From contig CAVSDL010000011.1 of assembly GCA_963726775.1 (NCBI GenBank), positions 164,867 to 228,866 of the forward strand: DNA of 64,000 nt. The letters run 5' to 3'. Shown piece by piece: positions 34,227 through 43,536 of the stretch. Source of the DNA: CAIWHR01 sp963726775. Its GTDB lineage: Bacteria; Pseudomonadota; Gammaproteobacteria; Burkholderiales; Casimicrobiaceae. The number at the start of each line of letters is the position of its first letter. The stretch's first letter is position 1. The position numbers and the translations under genes are program-made. Below the pieces are notes generated by a model, which was not told where the DNA came from, searched no databases, and saw nothing but the letters and a program-made list of their open reading frames with translations.

Positions 34227-34352
34227 TCGCCTGGCCGGAATTCCCGCCAGGCAGCAGGCGGGAACGGTCGATCTGGCAACACCCGCCTGTTCTGTAGCGT
34301 TTTCGCCGCGTTGTGCGGCGCGTTCCGGCATTGCCGGAGAACAGGCACCAAC

Positions 34353-35627
34353 ATGTCGAACCTGCAACGCACCGTAAGGCGCACCTTCCGCGGGCTCTGG
34401 CGCAATCCGGAGTTCATGAAGCTCTGGGCTTCGCTGACGATCACGTCGTTCGGCGCCCAGATCACGAACCTCGCGCTGCCGCTGACGGCGGCGGTGATGC
34501 TGCACGCGACCCCGTGGCAAATGGGCGTGCTGGTCGCGCTGGAGACGCTGCCGTTCGCGCTGGTCAGCCTGCACGCCGGCGTGCTGATCGACCGCGTGCG
34601 CAAGCTGCCGATCGTGATCGCGGCGGACATCGGTCGCGGCGTCGCGCTGCTGGCAATCCCCATTGCGGCGGGCTTCGACGCGCTGTCGATGGAAATCCTG
34701 TTCGCAGTCGGTTTCCTCTGCGGCGTGCAGAACGTCGTGGGCGGCGCCGCCTATCAGGTGCTGCTCGCGCAACTGGCAGGCCGCAGGCGACTGGTCGAGG
34801 CGAACGCCAAGGTCACGCTCGGCGAGACGTCGTCGGCACTGATCGGTCCGGGTCTTGCGGGCGGCCTGATCCAGCTCCTGACCGCCCCGCTCGCGATCGT
34901 TCTCGACGCCTGCACGTTCTTCGCGTCCGCGCTGATGCTGCGACGCGTTCGAGTCGCGCAGGACGTGCCGCATCCGGGCCCGAACGCGTCGGTGACCGCG
35001 GAGATCCACGAGGGGCTGAAGCTCGTCTGGCACAACCGGACGCTGCTCGCCCTGGCGTGGCTTGCAGGCCTGTGGCAGATCCTGCACCACATGCAGATCG
35101 CGGTGTTCATCCTGTTCGCGACGCGCGAGCTCGGATTGTCGGCGGGCGCCATCGGCCTGACCTATGTGCTCGGTGGCGTGGGCTGTGTCGCCGCGGCGGC
35201 GTTCGCCGAGCGACTCTCGGCGCGTTTCGGCGTCGGGCCGATCATCGTCCATGGGCTGATCCTGACGGCGCTCGGCTGGCAGGCGTTCGGGCTCGTTTCC
35301 GGGCCACCGTGGGTCGCGACGCTGGCGTTGGGTTGCGCGATGCTGCTGTTCGATTTTGGCGCCGTGCTTTTCGGCATCAACTATCTGTCGTTGCGGCAGG
35401 CGATCACTCCCGACCGGCTGCTCGGACGGATGACGGCAACGATGCGCTTCCTGACGGTAGCGGCCGCGCCGCTCGGGTCGCTGGCCGGCGGCGCGCTGGC
35501 GACGGTCATCGGACTGCGTGCCACGCTGCTGACGATCGGCGTGCTGGCGTTGGTGCTGACGGCGGCGGCCGTCCTCTGGTCGCCGGTGCGGCGGCATCGC
35601 AAACTTCCGGCCGTGGCGAGCGAGTGA
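34353..35627 (+). CDS. MFS transporter, enterobactin exporter EntS-like (MFS_3)
   Basis: A 424-residue protein with 12 predicted membrane segments. The layout (short cytosolic N-terminus LWRNPEFMKLWASLTITSFG, GVLIDRVRKLPIVIAADIGRG in the 2-3 loop) is that of the MFS_3/EntS-like drug and siderophore exporters. It probably exports a small hydrophobic molecule by proton antiport. A near-perfect palindrome 15-29 bases before the ATG may be an operator. The stop overlaps an ATG in the downstream frame, and the lipoprotein gene follows closely, so the two may be cotranscribed. Confidence 0.85.
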   Translation: MSNLQRTVRRTFRGLWRNPEFMKLWASLTITSFGAQITNLALPLTAAVMLHATPWQMGVLVALETLPFALVSLHAGVLIDRVRKLPIVIAADIGRGVALLAIPIAAGFDALSMEILFAVGFLCGVQNVVGGAAYQVLLAQLAGRRRLVEANAKVTLGETSSALIGPGLAGGLIQLLTAPLAIVLDACTFFASALMLRRVRVAQDVPHPGPNASVTAEIHEGLKLVWHNRTLLALAWLAGLWQILHHMQIAVFILFATRELGLSAGAIGLTYVLGGVGCVAAAAFAERLSARFGVGPIIVHGLILTALGWQAFGLVSGPPWVATLALGCAMLLFDFGAVLFGINYLSLRQAITPDRLLGRMTATMRFLTVAAAPLGSLAGGALATVIGLRATLLTIGVLALVLTAAAVLWSPVRRHRKLPAVASE

Positions 35628-35731
35628 TGATCGCTGGCGCGTCCGGACCGAGAGCCGTTCGCGGCGACCGGGACACGGTTGGCCGGCCCCTCGCCTGGAA
35701 CGGCGGACGGCCTAGCGGAATCGCCTTCGGA

Positions 35732-36448
35732 ATGCTGCCTGTGCGGCGCGCGACGCGACTTGCGCTGACGTTCGCTGCCGCCGCGCTCCTCGCGGGATGC
35801 GATGCCGCGACTTCGATCGCGGCGCGGGCCGGCTTCGGCGGCAGTTTCGAAGAGCGCTGCGAAAAACGGCTGCCCGCCACGCGCATCGACGTGATCGGTG
35901 CGCCGGTGGTCTACGACACCGACCGAAGCCGTTCGTATCGTGAGCTGACGACAATGAGCGGGGATGCCGAGCCCGGCCGTCGCGCATTGGGGCTCACGAC
36001 GGCGCAGATCGGGCACACCGCGTTCCTCGAGACCGCCGGCATCGAGGACACGCGCTCCGGGCGCGTCTGCGTGCGGCCGGCGATCCGTGTCGAGCTGACC
36101 ATGACGCCCATGACCGTCTACGTCGGCCGCGAACTGGCGGATGACCCATGTCGCGAAGCGGTGATCCTGGAGCACGAGATGAAACACGTCGCGGTGTACA
36201 CACAGCATCTCGCCGACGTCTCGGACGCGGTACGCGACGAGCTGGTTACCACCTATGGCAACACGATCTACTATTTCAGGGATCGGGCGGAGGCGCAGCA
36301 GCAGGCCGAGGCGGGGCTCGCGCAGCGATTGAGCGCGCGGCTTGCGGACAGCGCGCGACGCGTCAAGGAACTCCAGGCCGCGGTCGATTCTCCGGAAGAG
36401 TACGCTCGCGTCACCGGCGCGTGCGGGGGCATGCAGGCCGCAGAATAG
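35732..36448 (+). CDS. Lipoprotein with HExxH zinc-protease-like motif
   Basis: A 238-residue protein with a lipoprotein signal (RLALTFAAAALLAGC, lipobox LLAGC, acylated cysteine about residue 26). The mature part contains ILEHEMKHVAVYTQH, where HEMKH fits the HExxH metal-binding motif of zinc metallopeptidases, and a C-terminal helical region. Four further cysteines outside the lipobox could form disulfides. I do not recognise a named family. A longer frame from the ATG at 35627, overlapping the MFS stop, exists but would put the lipobox 60 residues in. Convergent with astB. Confidence 0.65.
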   Translation: MLPVRRATRLALTFAAAALLAGCDAATSIAARAGFGGSFEERCEKRLPATRIDVIGAPVVYDTDRSRSYRELTTMSGDAEPGRRALGLTTAQIGHTAFLETAGIEDTRSGRVCVRPAIRVELTMTPMTVYVGRELADDPCREAVILEHEMKHVAVYTQHLADVSDAVRDELVTTYGNTIYYFRDRAEAQQQAEAGLAQRLSARLADSARRVKELQAAVDSPEEYARVTGACGGMQAAE

Positions 36449-36532
36449 CCGCATTCGCCGCCGACTTTTCGCCGGCACGTTGCCTTCGGACGCGAGCGAA
36501 CGCGCGGGAACCGACAGGACTGCGAAACGCAA

Positions 36533-37872
36533 CTACGCGCCAGCGCGCTGAAAAGGATAGATTGCCGGCAGGCGCAGGATCTGCGTCAGCGCATCGAGCG
36601 CCCGGCGCGACTCGTCGAGGAGCTGCGGGTCGCCGAGATCCTGCGGCGCAATCCGGTCGCGGTAGTGACTGACGATCCACGCTTCGAGATCGGACGCGAG
36701 CGCTTCGTCCAGGAACACCCGCGCACCGACCGCCGCGCGCTCCTCCGCGGTCAGCGCGACGCGCAGCCGCAGGCACGCGGGCCCGCCGCCGTTGCGCATG
36801 CTCTGGCGCAGATCGAACGCGAGAATCTCGGCGATGGGACCGCCGCTCGCAAGCAATCGGTCGAGGTAGGTCGCTGACGGCGCGATGCTCGCGGCACTCG
36901 GCCGGCGCGACGAGCAGCAGACGTCCGTCGGGGCGCGAGAGCAGCTGGCTGTTGAACAGGTAGGTTGCCACGGCATCCGCCAGTCCAACCTCGTCGTCGC
37001 GGACGACGATGGGCGTGAACGTCGGGCCGAGCTTGCGGCCGATTTCCTCCAGCACCGCGGGCTGGTCGACGTAGGCGCGCTGGTGGCAGAACAGCACGCT
37101 GCCGTGGCCGACCGCGATCACGTCGTTGTGGAACACGCCGGCGTCGATCGCGTCGGGATTCTGCTGCGCGAAGACAGTGCGCGCCGGGTCGAGGCCATGG
37201 CGGCGAGCGATGGCGGCGGAAGCCTCGCGCGTCTGCCGTGCGGGATATTTCTGCGGCGCGGGCGCCGTCGCGTCGTAGGCCGCGCGGCCGTGGACGAAGA
37301 ACTCGACGCCCGGCGCATCCGCGGCTGCGGCGAGTCGCGTGTGATTGGCCGCGCCCTCGTCGCCGAACTGCGATGCCGCCGGCAGCGGGTCATGAACGAC
37401 GAATCGCGCCGTGTCGGCGAAGATCGCGCGCAGCACGCGCGTCGTCGTATCGGCCTCCAGCGCGCGGTGAAAATGGCTGACGAGGTTCGCCGGCGTGAAA
37501 TGGACGCGACCGTCGGCGGTGTCGGCCGAGGGGCTCACGGTCGCCGCGTTGGCAACCCACATCGCGGCCGCCGACGAGCATGCGGCGAGGATCTGCGGCG
37601 CGTCGGTCGCGGCGCGGGTGATGATTTCGGCGTCGCCGCCGGCGAAGCCGAGCGCGCGCAGCGCCGCCGACGTCCGGGCGCTCCTGCGGCGGCAGCACCG
37701 CCTGCGGATGGCCGCGGGACGCGAGCGCGCGCATCTTCGCGAGCCCCTGCAGCGCGGCTTGCCGCGGATTTGCGACGCTGCGCGCGTTGCTCTCGGCGGC
37801 GAGGTTGCCGCGCGCCAGACCCGCGTAGTTGTGCGTCGGTCCCGGGATGCCGTCGAAATTGATTTCCTGCAT
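36533..37872 (-). CDS. astB: N-succinylarginine dihydrolase (two frameshifts)
   Basis: The second enzyme of the arginine succinyltransferase pathway, converting succinylarginine to succinylornithine, CO2 and ammonia. It begins MQEINFDGIPGPTHNYAGLA and the AstB sequence continues through three frames. The first frame runs to VLPPQERP (about 37675). The second carries ALRALGFAGG, VANAATVSPSADT, GDEGAANHTRL, PARQTREAS and FHNDVIAVG to ECREHRAVSD (about 36870). The third carries YLDRLLASGGPIAEIL and MRNGGGPACLRLR and ends at 36533. Removing one base at each break gives 445 residues, matching the known family length. It lies 59 bases after astA. Confidence 0.9.
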
Positions 37873-37931
37873 CGCGATGCAAGGCTCAGGGGTCGGGAGA
37901 CCGGGATACGACGTCGCGGGGATGGCCGCGA

Positions 37932-38975
37932 TCACCGATCTTTCGGCGCCAGCGGCACGGCGCGAACCAGATCGCCGGGACCCAGGCCGAGTTGCGCGGC
38001 GGCCTCGGGTCGCAGAGGGAAACGGTCCGTGCGCGCCGGGGCATGCGCGAGCAGCGCGCGAAACCCGGCAAAGCGCCGGTTGGTCACGAGCCAGAGAATA
38101 TCGTCGGAGGGACCCGCGCGCGCCGCGTTTTCGCCACCGAGCTGCACGGGCAGAATCGCGCTTTGCCGGACCGCGTGGATGTTGTCGCGGACGCATTCCA
38201 CCGTCGGGCCGGCGTCGAAGATGTCGACGTATCCCTCGTAGTGGAAGCCTTCCTGCTCCAGCATCGCGCGGGCCGGCCGGGTGTCGTCGTGCACTTCGCC
38301 GATCGCCGCGCGTGCCGTTTCGGGCAGGAGGTTCACGTACACCGGATGCCTCGGCATCAGCTCCGCGACGAAGGCCTTCTGGCCGATGCCCGTGAGGCGA
38401 TCGGCCGTCGAATAGTCCATCGCGAAGAAGTGCCGGCCAAGTCCTTCCCAGAACGGGCTCTTGCCGTCGGCGTCGAGCTTGCCGCGCAGTTCGGCGATCA
38501 CCTTCGGCGCGAATCGTTCGGCGAATTCGGCGATGAACAGGAAACGGCTCTTGGCGAGCAGCGGGCCGTTCTTGCCGTGGCGGTAGCTCTCGTCGAGGAA
38601 CAGCGAGCAGAGCTCGGTGTGTCCCGTGTGATCGTTGGCGAGGAACAGCGTCGGCGCGACGGTGTAGACATCGAGCGCGCGCGAGGCATGGACGATCGTG
38701 CCGACATGGTAGTTGTACCAGGGCTCGGAGAGGCCGACGGCGGCTTCGATCGCGGCGATGCCGGCCACGCGGTCGGAATCGGAATCGACGAGCACGAATA
38801 CGTAGCACGCGTCGGCGCGGGACGCGCTGCCGGCAAAGGAGGCGAGCGAGCGCTCGATCCGCCCGGCGAGGCGCTCGCGGTTGGCGGGCAGCGTGGTCAG
38901 GCCATCGCCGGTATGTTCGGAAAGCGCGAGCACCGCCGGCAGGTCGTCCCGCGCAATCGGCCGGACGAAGATCAT
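37932..38975 (-). CDS. astA: Arginine N-succinyltransferase
   Basis: A 347-residue first enzyme of the AST pathway, transferring succinyl from succinyl-CoA to arginine. It begins MIFVRPIARDDLPAVLALSEHTGDGLTTLP and carries family stretches such as EPWYNYHVGTIVHASRAL, HTELCSLFLDESYRHGKNG and SRFLFIAEFAERFAPKVIAELRG, plus a GNAT-like core. It is the middle gene of astC-astA-astB; the start lies 4 bases after the astC stop. Frame intact. The pathway yields glutamate, succinate and ammonia from arginine. Confidence 0.96.
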   Translation of the reverse strand: MIFVRPIARDDLPAVLALSEHTGDGLTTLPANRERLAGRIERSLASFAGSASRADACYVFVLVDSDSDRVAGIAAIEAAVGLSEPWYNYHVGTIVHASRALDVYTVAPTLFLANDHTGHTELCSLFLDESYRHGKNGPLLAKSRFLFIAEFAERFAPKVIAELRGKLDADGKSPFWEGLGRHFFAMDYSTADRLTGIGQKAFVAELMPRHPVYVNLLPETARAAIGEVHDDTRPARAMLEQEGFHYEGYVDIFDAGPTVECVRDNIHAVRQSAILPVQLGGENAARAGPSDDILWLVTNRRFAGFRALLAHAPARTDRFPLRPEAAAQLGLGPGDLVRAVPLAPKDR

Positions 38976-38979
38976 CGGC

Positions 38980-40195
38980 TCAGGACAATGCGCGGTCGAG
39001 GGCGACCTCGAGCCGTGCCAGGCCCTCGAGGATCTCGTCGAGGCTGATGACCAGCGACGGCGCGAAGCGCAGCACGTCGGGTCCCGCGACCAGCAGGATG
39101 AGGCCGGTTTCGCCGGCCGCCTTGACGACGTCCATCGACTTGCCTTTCCAGGGGGCGTCGAGTTCGGCGCCGATCCAGACGCCCTCGCCGCGCAGGTCCG
39201 CGAAGACCTTGCGGCGCGTGTTGATCGCCTTCAGTCCTTCCATGAAGAGCGCGTGCCGCGCCTTGACGCCGTCCAGCACCTCGATCGTGTTGATCGTGTC
39301 GAACACGGCGCCGGCGACCGCGCAGGCGAGCGGATTGCCGCCGTAGGTGGTGCCGTGGACGCCGACCGTGAATGCGCTGGCGACGTCGGTGGTCGTCAGC
39401 ATCGCGCCGACGGGAAAGCCGCCGCCCAGGCCTTTGGCGCTGGTCAGGATATCGGGGACCACACCCTTCTGCATGTAGGAAAACAGCGTTCCGGTGCGGC
39501 CCATCCCGCTCTGGATCTCGTCCAGGATCAAGAGCGCATGGTGCTCGCTGCACAGCCGGCGCGCGGCCTGCAGGAACGCGGGCGTGCCCGGCACCATCCC
39601 GCCTTCGCCCTGCATCGGCTCCAGGATCACCGCGCAGACATCGTCGCCACCTTCCTCGGCGAACGCTGCTTCCAATCCGGCGATGTCGTTGTAGCGGATG
39701 TGCGTGAAGCCTGCCGGGTTCGGCCCGAAGCCCTGCGCATACTTGGCCTGCCCGCCCGCGGTGACCGTGAGCAGCGTGCGGCCGTGGAACGCGTTCAACG
39801 TCGAGATCACGCGGAATTTTTCCGGACCGAATCGATCGTGAGCAAAGCGGCGCGCGAGTTTCAAGCGCGGCCTCGTTGGCCTCGGCGCCGGAATTGCCGA
39901 AGAACACGCGCTCGGCGAACGTCGCGTCGACAAGCCGCCTGGCGAGGCGCAGCGCAGGCTCGTTGGTCATCCAGTTCGAGACGTGCCAGAGCTTGCGCGC
40001 CTGCTCCTCGATCGCTTTCACCATCACCGGGTGGCAGTGGCCGAGCGCGGTCACTGCCACGCCGCCGGCGAAGTCGATGTACATGCGTCCGTCCTGGTCC
40101 CAGACGCGCGAGCCTTCGCCGCGCACCGGGACGAACGGCGCAGGTGCATAGCACGGCACCATCAACTCGTCGAAAGTCGCGCGCGTCACCGGCAT
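38980..40195 (-). CDS. astC: Succinylornithine/acetylornithine aminotransferase (frameshifted)
   Basis: A class III PLP aminotransferase starting MPVTRATFDELMVPCYAPAPF. The frame breaks near 39864: upstream it reads VFFGNSGAEANEAAL, then the correct sequence continues in the next frame with KLARRFAHDRFGPEKF, LILDEIQSGMGRTG and the PLP-lysine segment SAKGLGGGFPVGAM. Removing one base gives 404 residues, the family size. The family covers both ArgD and AstC activities. Clustering with astA and astB favours AstC, though a dual role is likely. It is the first gene of the ast cluster. Confidence 0.9.
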
Positions 40196-40306
40196 CGTCG
40201 CCGCGCTCCCGGGGGTGGTCGCGACATCGCGCCGCGACGAAGCGGCGATGACGGCTTTGGCGGACGTGGAGAGGGGCGGCGACACGGCGGTATCGTGGCG
40301 CGGCGA

Positions 40307-40672
40307 TCAGTCCGCAACCGGCACGGCCGCGACGACCTGAACCTCGACCTTGTAGTCCGGCGCGGCGAGCTTGGCCTCGACCGTCGCACGCGCCGGCGTC
40401 TGGCCCGGCACGACCCAGCTCTCCCAGACGGCGTTCATCGCCGCGAAGTCACCGATGTCGGGCAGATAGATCGTGGCCGACAGGATCTTCGTGCGGTCGG
40501 AGCCGGCTTCGGCGAGCAGCGCGTCGATTTGCGCCAGCACCTGACGCGTCTGGCCGGCAACATCGGCCTTCGGGTCGCCGGCGACCTGCCCGGCGAGATA
40601 CGCCGTGCCCGATGCACGATTGATGACGAGATCGGAAAGACGCTTGCCGACGTGCCGGCGTTCGATGGTCAC
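40307..40672 (-). CDS. RidA family reactive enamine/imine deaminase
   Basis: A 121-residue YjgF/YER057c/UK114-family protein. The stretches LAGQVAGDPKADVAGQTRQVL, DRTKILSATIYLPDIGDFAAMN and TPARATVEAKLAAPDYKVEVQVVA match the family. The arginine normally required for deamination (the R before the VE/VEV strand) is present as R in PARATVEA. It hydrolyses reactive imines produced by PLP enzymes; it lies 111 bases upstream of the PLP aminotransferase gene on the same strand, which fits a protective role. Divergent from the DUF423 gene. Confidence 0.9.
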   Translation of the reverse strand: MTIERRHVGKRLSDLVINRASGTAYLAGQVAGDPKADVAGQTRQVLAQIDALLAEAGSDRTKILSATIYLPDIGDFAAMNAVWESWVVPGQTPARATVEAKLAAPDYKVEVQVVAAVPVAD

Positions 40673-40728
40673 GATGCTATCCTGTGAGCGACGCGCCCCG
40701 CGGGCGCAGACCCCGGATTGTAAGCGAA

Positions 40729-41103
40729 ATGACCGCCCGACTCGCGCTGCTGCTCGCTGCCGGCTTGCTGTTTGTCGCCGTCGCCCTCGGCGCCTTCGGC
40801 GCGCATGCGCTCAAGGACCGGCTCGCGCCCGACCTCATGGCGGTGTTCCAGACCGCGGTCCAGTATCACTTCTGGCACGCGCTCGGGTTGCTGGCCGTCG
40901 GCATCCTTCTCGCGCAGAGGCCGGATGACGGCGCGCTCGCCGGAGCCGCTTGGTTGCTCTTGGCGGGGTTGCTGCTCTTCGCGGGGAGCCTCTATGCGCT
41001 CGCGCTGACCGGGGTGCGAGGATTCGGCGCGGTCACGCCATTCGGCGGCGTCGCGTTCCTCGCCGCCTGGGCGGCGTTGGCGTGGGCCGCGTGGCGGTGG
41101 TGA
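40729..41103 (+). CDS. DUF423 (YwdK-type) inner-membrane protein
   Basis: A 124-residue membrane protein with four hydrophobic segments. Conserved DUF423 features are ALGAFGAHALKDRL, QTAVQYHFWHALGLLAVG and the final GVRGFGAVTPFGGVAFLAAW. Function unknown. The start at MTARLALL (40729) begins the first membrane segment; a longer frame to 40684 overlaps the divergent ridA promoter region and is unlikely. Convergent with the Bug receptor gene. Confidence 0.92.
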   Translation: MTARLALLLAAGLLFVAVALGAFGAHALKDRLAPDLMAVFQTAVQYHFWHALGLLAVGILLAQRPDDGALAGAAWLLLAGLLLFAGSLYALALTGVRGFGAVTPFGGVAFLAAWAALAWAAWRW

Positions 41104-41128
41104 CGCCTCGCTGGGGCACGCGCCCGCC

Positions 41129-42115
41129 TTAGTCGACCTTCGCCCCGGATTCCTTTACGACCTTCGCCCATTTCGCGGTCTCCACCGCGATGTGCTTCGC
41201 GAAATCCTCGGGCGGTCCACCCACGGCGTTGGCGCCCAGGGCCAGCATCTTCTCCTTCGCTTCCGGCGTGGCGAGCCATTTCGCGATTTCCGCATTGAGC
41301 TTGGCGACGATCGCGGGGGGCGTGCCGGCGGGCGCCAGGACCCCGAACCACGACGACGCTTCGAATCCGGGCAGGCCCGCCTCGGCGACGGTCGGCGTAT
41401 CGGGCAGCGCGGGCGCTCGGGTCACGGAGGTCACCGCGAGCGCCTTCAGTTTGCCGGCTTTGATCTGCGGCAGCGACGGGGGCAGGTTGTCGAACATCAG
41501 CTGCACCTGCCCGCCGAGCAGGTCCTGCATCGCCGGTGCGCTGCCCTTGTACGGGACGTGCGTCATCTGCACGCCGGCCATCACCTTGAAGAGTTCGCCG
41601 GAAAGGTGGATCGAGGTGCCGCTGCCCGACGACGCGAAATTCAGCTTGCCGGGGTTTGCCTTCGCATAGGCGATCAGTTCGGCGACGGAATTCACCGGAA
41701 CGGAAGGGTGCACGACCAGCACGTTCGGCACACCGGCGACGAGGATCACCGGCACGAAGTCCTTGACATGGTCGTAGGGCATCTTCGCGTACAGGCTGGC
41801 GTTGATCGCGTGCGTGCCGACGGTGCCCATCTCCAGCGTGTACCCATCGGGCGCGGCTTTGGCGACCAGCTCGGAGCCGATGTTGCCGCCGGCGCCCGGC
41901 CGGTTGTCGACGATCACCTGCTGGCCCCAGGCTTCGGTGAGCTTCTGCGCGACGGCGCGGGCCAGGATGTCGGTGGCTCCGCCCGGCGGAAAAGGCACGA
42001 CGAGGCGGATCGGCTTCGTCGGATACGCGGGGACTTGAGCGCCGGCGAGCGGCGCAAGCACCAGTGCGACACCGGCGCCGAGTGCGGCCAGCGCGCGCTG
42101 TATGGAATTGAACAT
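41129..42115 (-). CDS. Tripartite tricarboxylate transporter receptor (Bug family) 1
   Basis: A 328-residue periplasmic receptor with a signal peptide ending near AGA (residue 26). Bug signatures are YPTKPIRLVVPFPPGGATDILAR, IVDNRPGAGGNIG, AAPDGYTLEMGTVG and the LPDTPTVAEAGLPGFE segment. Such proteins bind carboxylates or related metabolites and pass them to TctAB or serve in sensing. No tctA or tctB is nearby. A GGAG site precedes the ATG, and repeat copy C begins directly upstream, separating it from the second Bug gene. Confidence 0.94.
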   Translation of the reverse strand: MFNSIQRALAALGAGVALVLAPLAGAQVPAYPTKPIRLVVPFPPGGATDILARAVAQKLTEAWGQQVIVDNRPGAGGNIGSELVAKAAPDGYTLEMGTVGTHAINASLYAKMPYDHVKDFVPVILVAGVPNVLVVHPSVPVNSVAELIAYAKANPGKLNFASSGSGTSIHLSGELFKVMAGVQMTHVPYKGSAPAMQDLLGGQVQLMFDNLPPSLPQIKAGKLKALAVTSVTRAPALPDTPTVAEAGLPGFEASSWFGVLAPAGTPPAIVAKLNAEIAKWLATPEAKEKMLALGANAVGGPPEDFAKHIAVETAKWAKVVKESGAKVD

Positions 42116-42250
42116 GTCTACTCCGATGAATGACAGCGGCTGCGGAAATGTCGTCGTTCCCGCGAACGCGGGAATCCAGCGTCTTGGGTCGAACGACTCT
42201 GGGTCCTCGCGTTCGCGGGAACGACAACTAGAATTGCGAAAATGTCACCG
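42116..42250 (+). repeat. Dispersed structured element, complete copy C
   Basis: Left tail GATGAATGACAGCGGCTGC; arm 1 (42156-42175) GTTCCCGC/GCGGGAAT; arm 2 (42203-42222) GTCCTCGC/GCGGGAAC; right tail ATTGCGAAAATGTCACC. It lies between the two Bug receptor genes, starting next to the first one's start codon. Confidence 0.8.
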
Positions 42251-42289
42251 ATGGTCGGCCATTTGCCCGGCTCGCTTAGTGCGCCGGGT

Positions 42290-43327
42290 TCAATCCACTT
42301 TCGCCCCGGACGCCTTCACGATCCGGGCATATTTCGCCAGGTCGCGCTGGATGAAGGCCGCGAACTGCTCGGGCGTCGTCGGCGCCGCCTCCGCGCCTTG
42401 CGCAGTCAAACGCTCGCGCATTTCCGGCGACTCCAGGATCTTCACCGTTTCTGCATTCCATTTCGCGATCACGTCCTTCGGCGTGCCGGCCGGCGCGAGC
42501 AGGCCGAACCAGGTCGCAATGTCGAAACCGGGCAAGCCGGCTTCGGCCATCGTCGGCAGATCGGGCGCGAGTTTCGAGCGGTCCGCCGTGGTGACGGCAA
42601 GCGCGCGCAGCTTGCCCGCCTTTACTTGCGGCATGGAATTGGCGAGGTTGTCGAACATCATCTGCGTCTCGCCCGCGAGCAGGGCCTGCATCGCGGGCGC
42701 GCCGCCCTTGAAAGGGATGTGCACGATGTCCGCGCCGGTTTCGACCTTGAACAGTTCGCCGGCGAGATGGCCGGCGCTGCCATTGCTGCCCGACCCGAAC
42801 GACAGCTTGTTGGGATTTGCCTTCGCGTACGCGACCAGCTCCCTGACCGAGCCGACGGGCAACGACAGATTCACGACCAGCACGTTCGGCGTCACCGCCA
42901 CGAGCGTCAGCGGCGCGAAGTCCTTCGCGGCGTCATAGGGCATCTTCGCGTAAAGGCTTGGATTCACCGCATGCGTGGACAGCGCGCCCATCACGACCGT
43001 GTAGCCGTCGGGCGCGGACTTCGCGACGATATCGGCGCCGATGTTGCCTCCCGCGCCGGGCCGGTTGTCGACGACAACGCCGACACCCCAGGCCTCGGCG
43101 AGCTTTTGCGCCAGCGCGCGTCCGATGATGTCGAGGGGCCCGCCGGGCGGGAACGGGATGACCATCCTGACGGGTCGCGCCGGGAAAGGCGCCGCCGGGC
43201 TCTGCGCGGGCGCAGGCGGCGCCGCGAGGACAGCTGCGAGCGCCAGCGCAGCCAGCGCCCCCGCTATGCAGGCCCCACGTTTCGTCGTGCGGCCCGAAAT
43301 CGGCAACAGCAGGTTCGAGTCGCGCAC
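42290..43327 (-). CDS. Tripartite tricarboxylate transporter receptor (Bug family) 2
   Basis: A 345-residue Bug receptor, paralogous to the neighbouring one; both end KxSGAKVD. The signal peptide ends near APPAPAQ (residue about 42), giving a rather long n-region from the GTG start at 43327; an internal start is possible. FPARPVRMVIPFPPGGPLDIIGR, VVDNRPGAGGNIGAD and SAPDGYTVVMGALS are typical. GGAG lies near the GTG. No TctAB partners lie in the window. The tandem arrangement with copy C between suggests local duplication and divergence. Confidence 0.93.
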   Translation of the reverse strand: MRDSNLLLPISGRTTKRGACIAGALAALALAAVLAAPPAPAQSPAAPFPARPVRMVIPFPPGGPLDIIGRALAQKLAEAWGVGVVVDNRPGAGGNIGADIVAKSAPDGYTVVMGALSTHAVNPSLYAKMPYDAAKDFAPLTLVAVTPNVLVVNLSLPVGSVRELVAYAKANPNKLSFGSGSNGSAGHLAGELFKVETGADIVHIPFKGGAPAMQALLAGETQMMFDNLANSMPQVKAGKLRALAVTTADRSKLAPDLPTMAEAGLPGFDIATWFGLLAPAGTPKDVIAKWNAETVKILESPEMRERLTAQGAEAAPTTPEQFAAFIQRDLAKYARIVKASGAKVD

Positions 43328-43536
43328 GGACAGGCTCCGATAAGTACAACGAAGACGGGGAATTCTAGCAGCGACTTCGCGGTCGAAGGATTTGTCGCGG
43401 ATTGCCCCGGCGGTTGCCTGACGTGCACCAGGCGCCGTCCGTTTGCCGCGTCCAACCGGGGCGGCGCATAATCCGCCTTCTTTTGGCCAGGCGCGCCGGT
43501 CGAATCAAAGGCGGCGCGTACCATACTTTCTCCACC

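Larger units (their letters stand above)
33652..34352. other. 701-bp intergenic region containing a core repeat and hairpins
   Basis: It holds repeat copy F (33720-33805), a possible 49-codon open frame (34077-34226), an 8-bp inverted repeat TTCCCGCC/GGCGGGAA (34241-34264) and a palindrome TCCGGCA-T-TGCCGGA (34324-34338) just before the MFS gene. No larger gene is supported. Confidence 0.5.
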
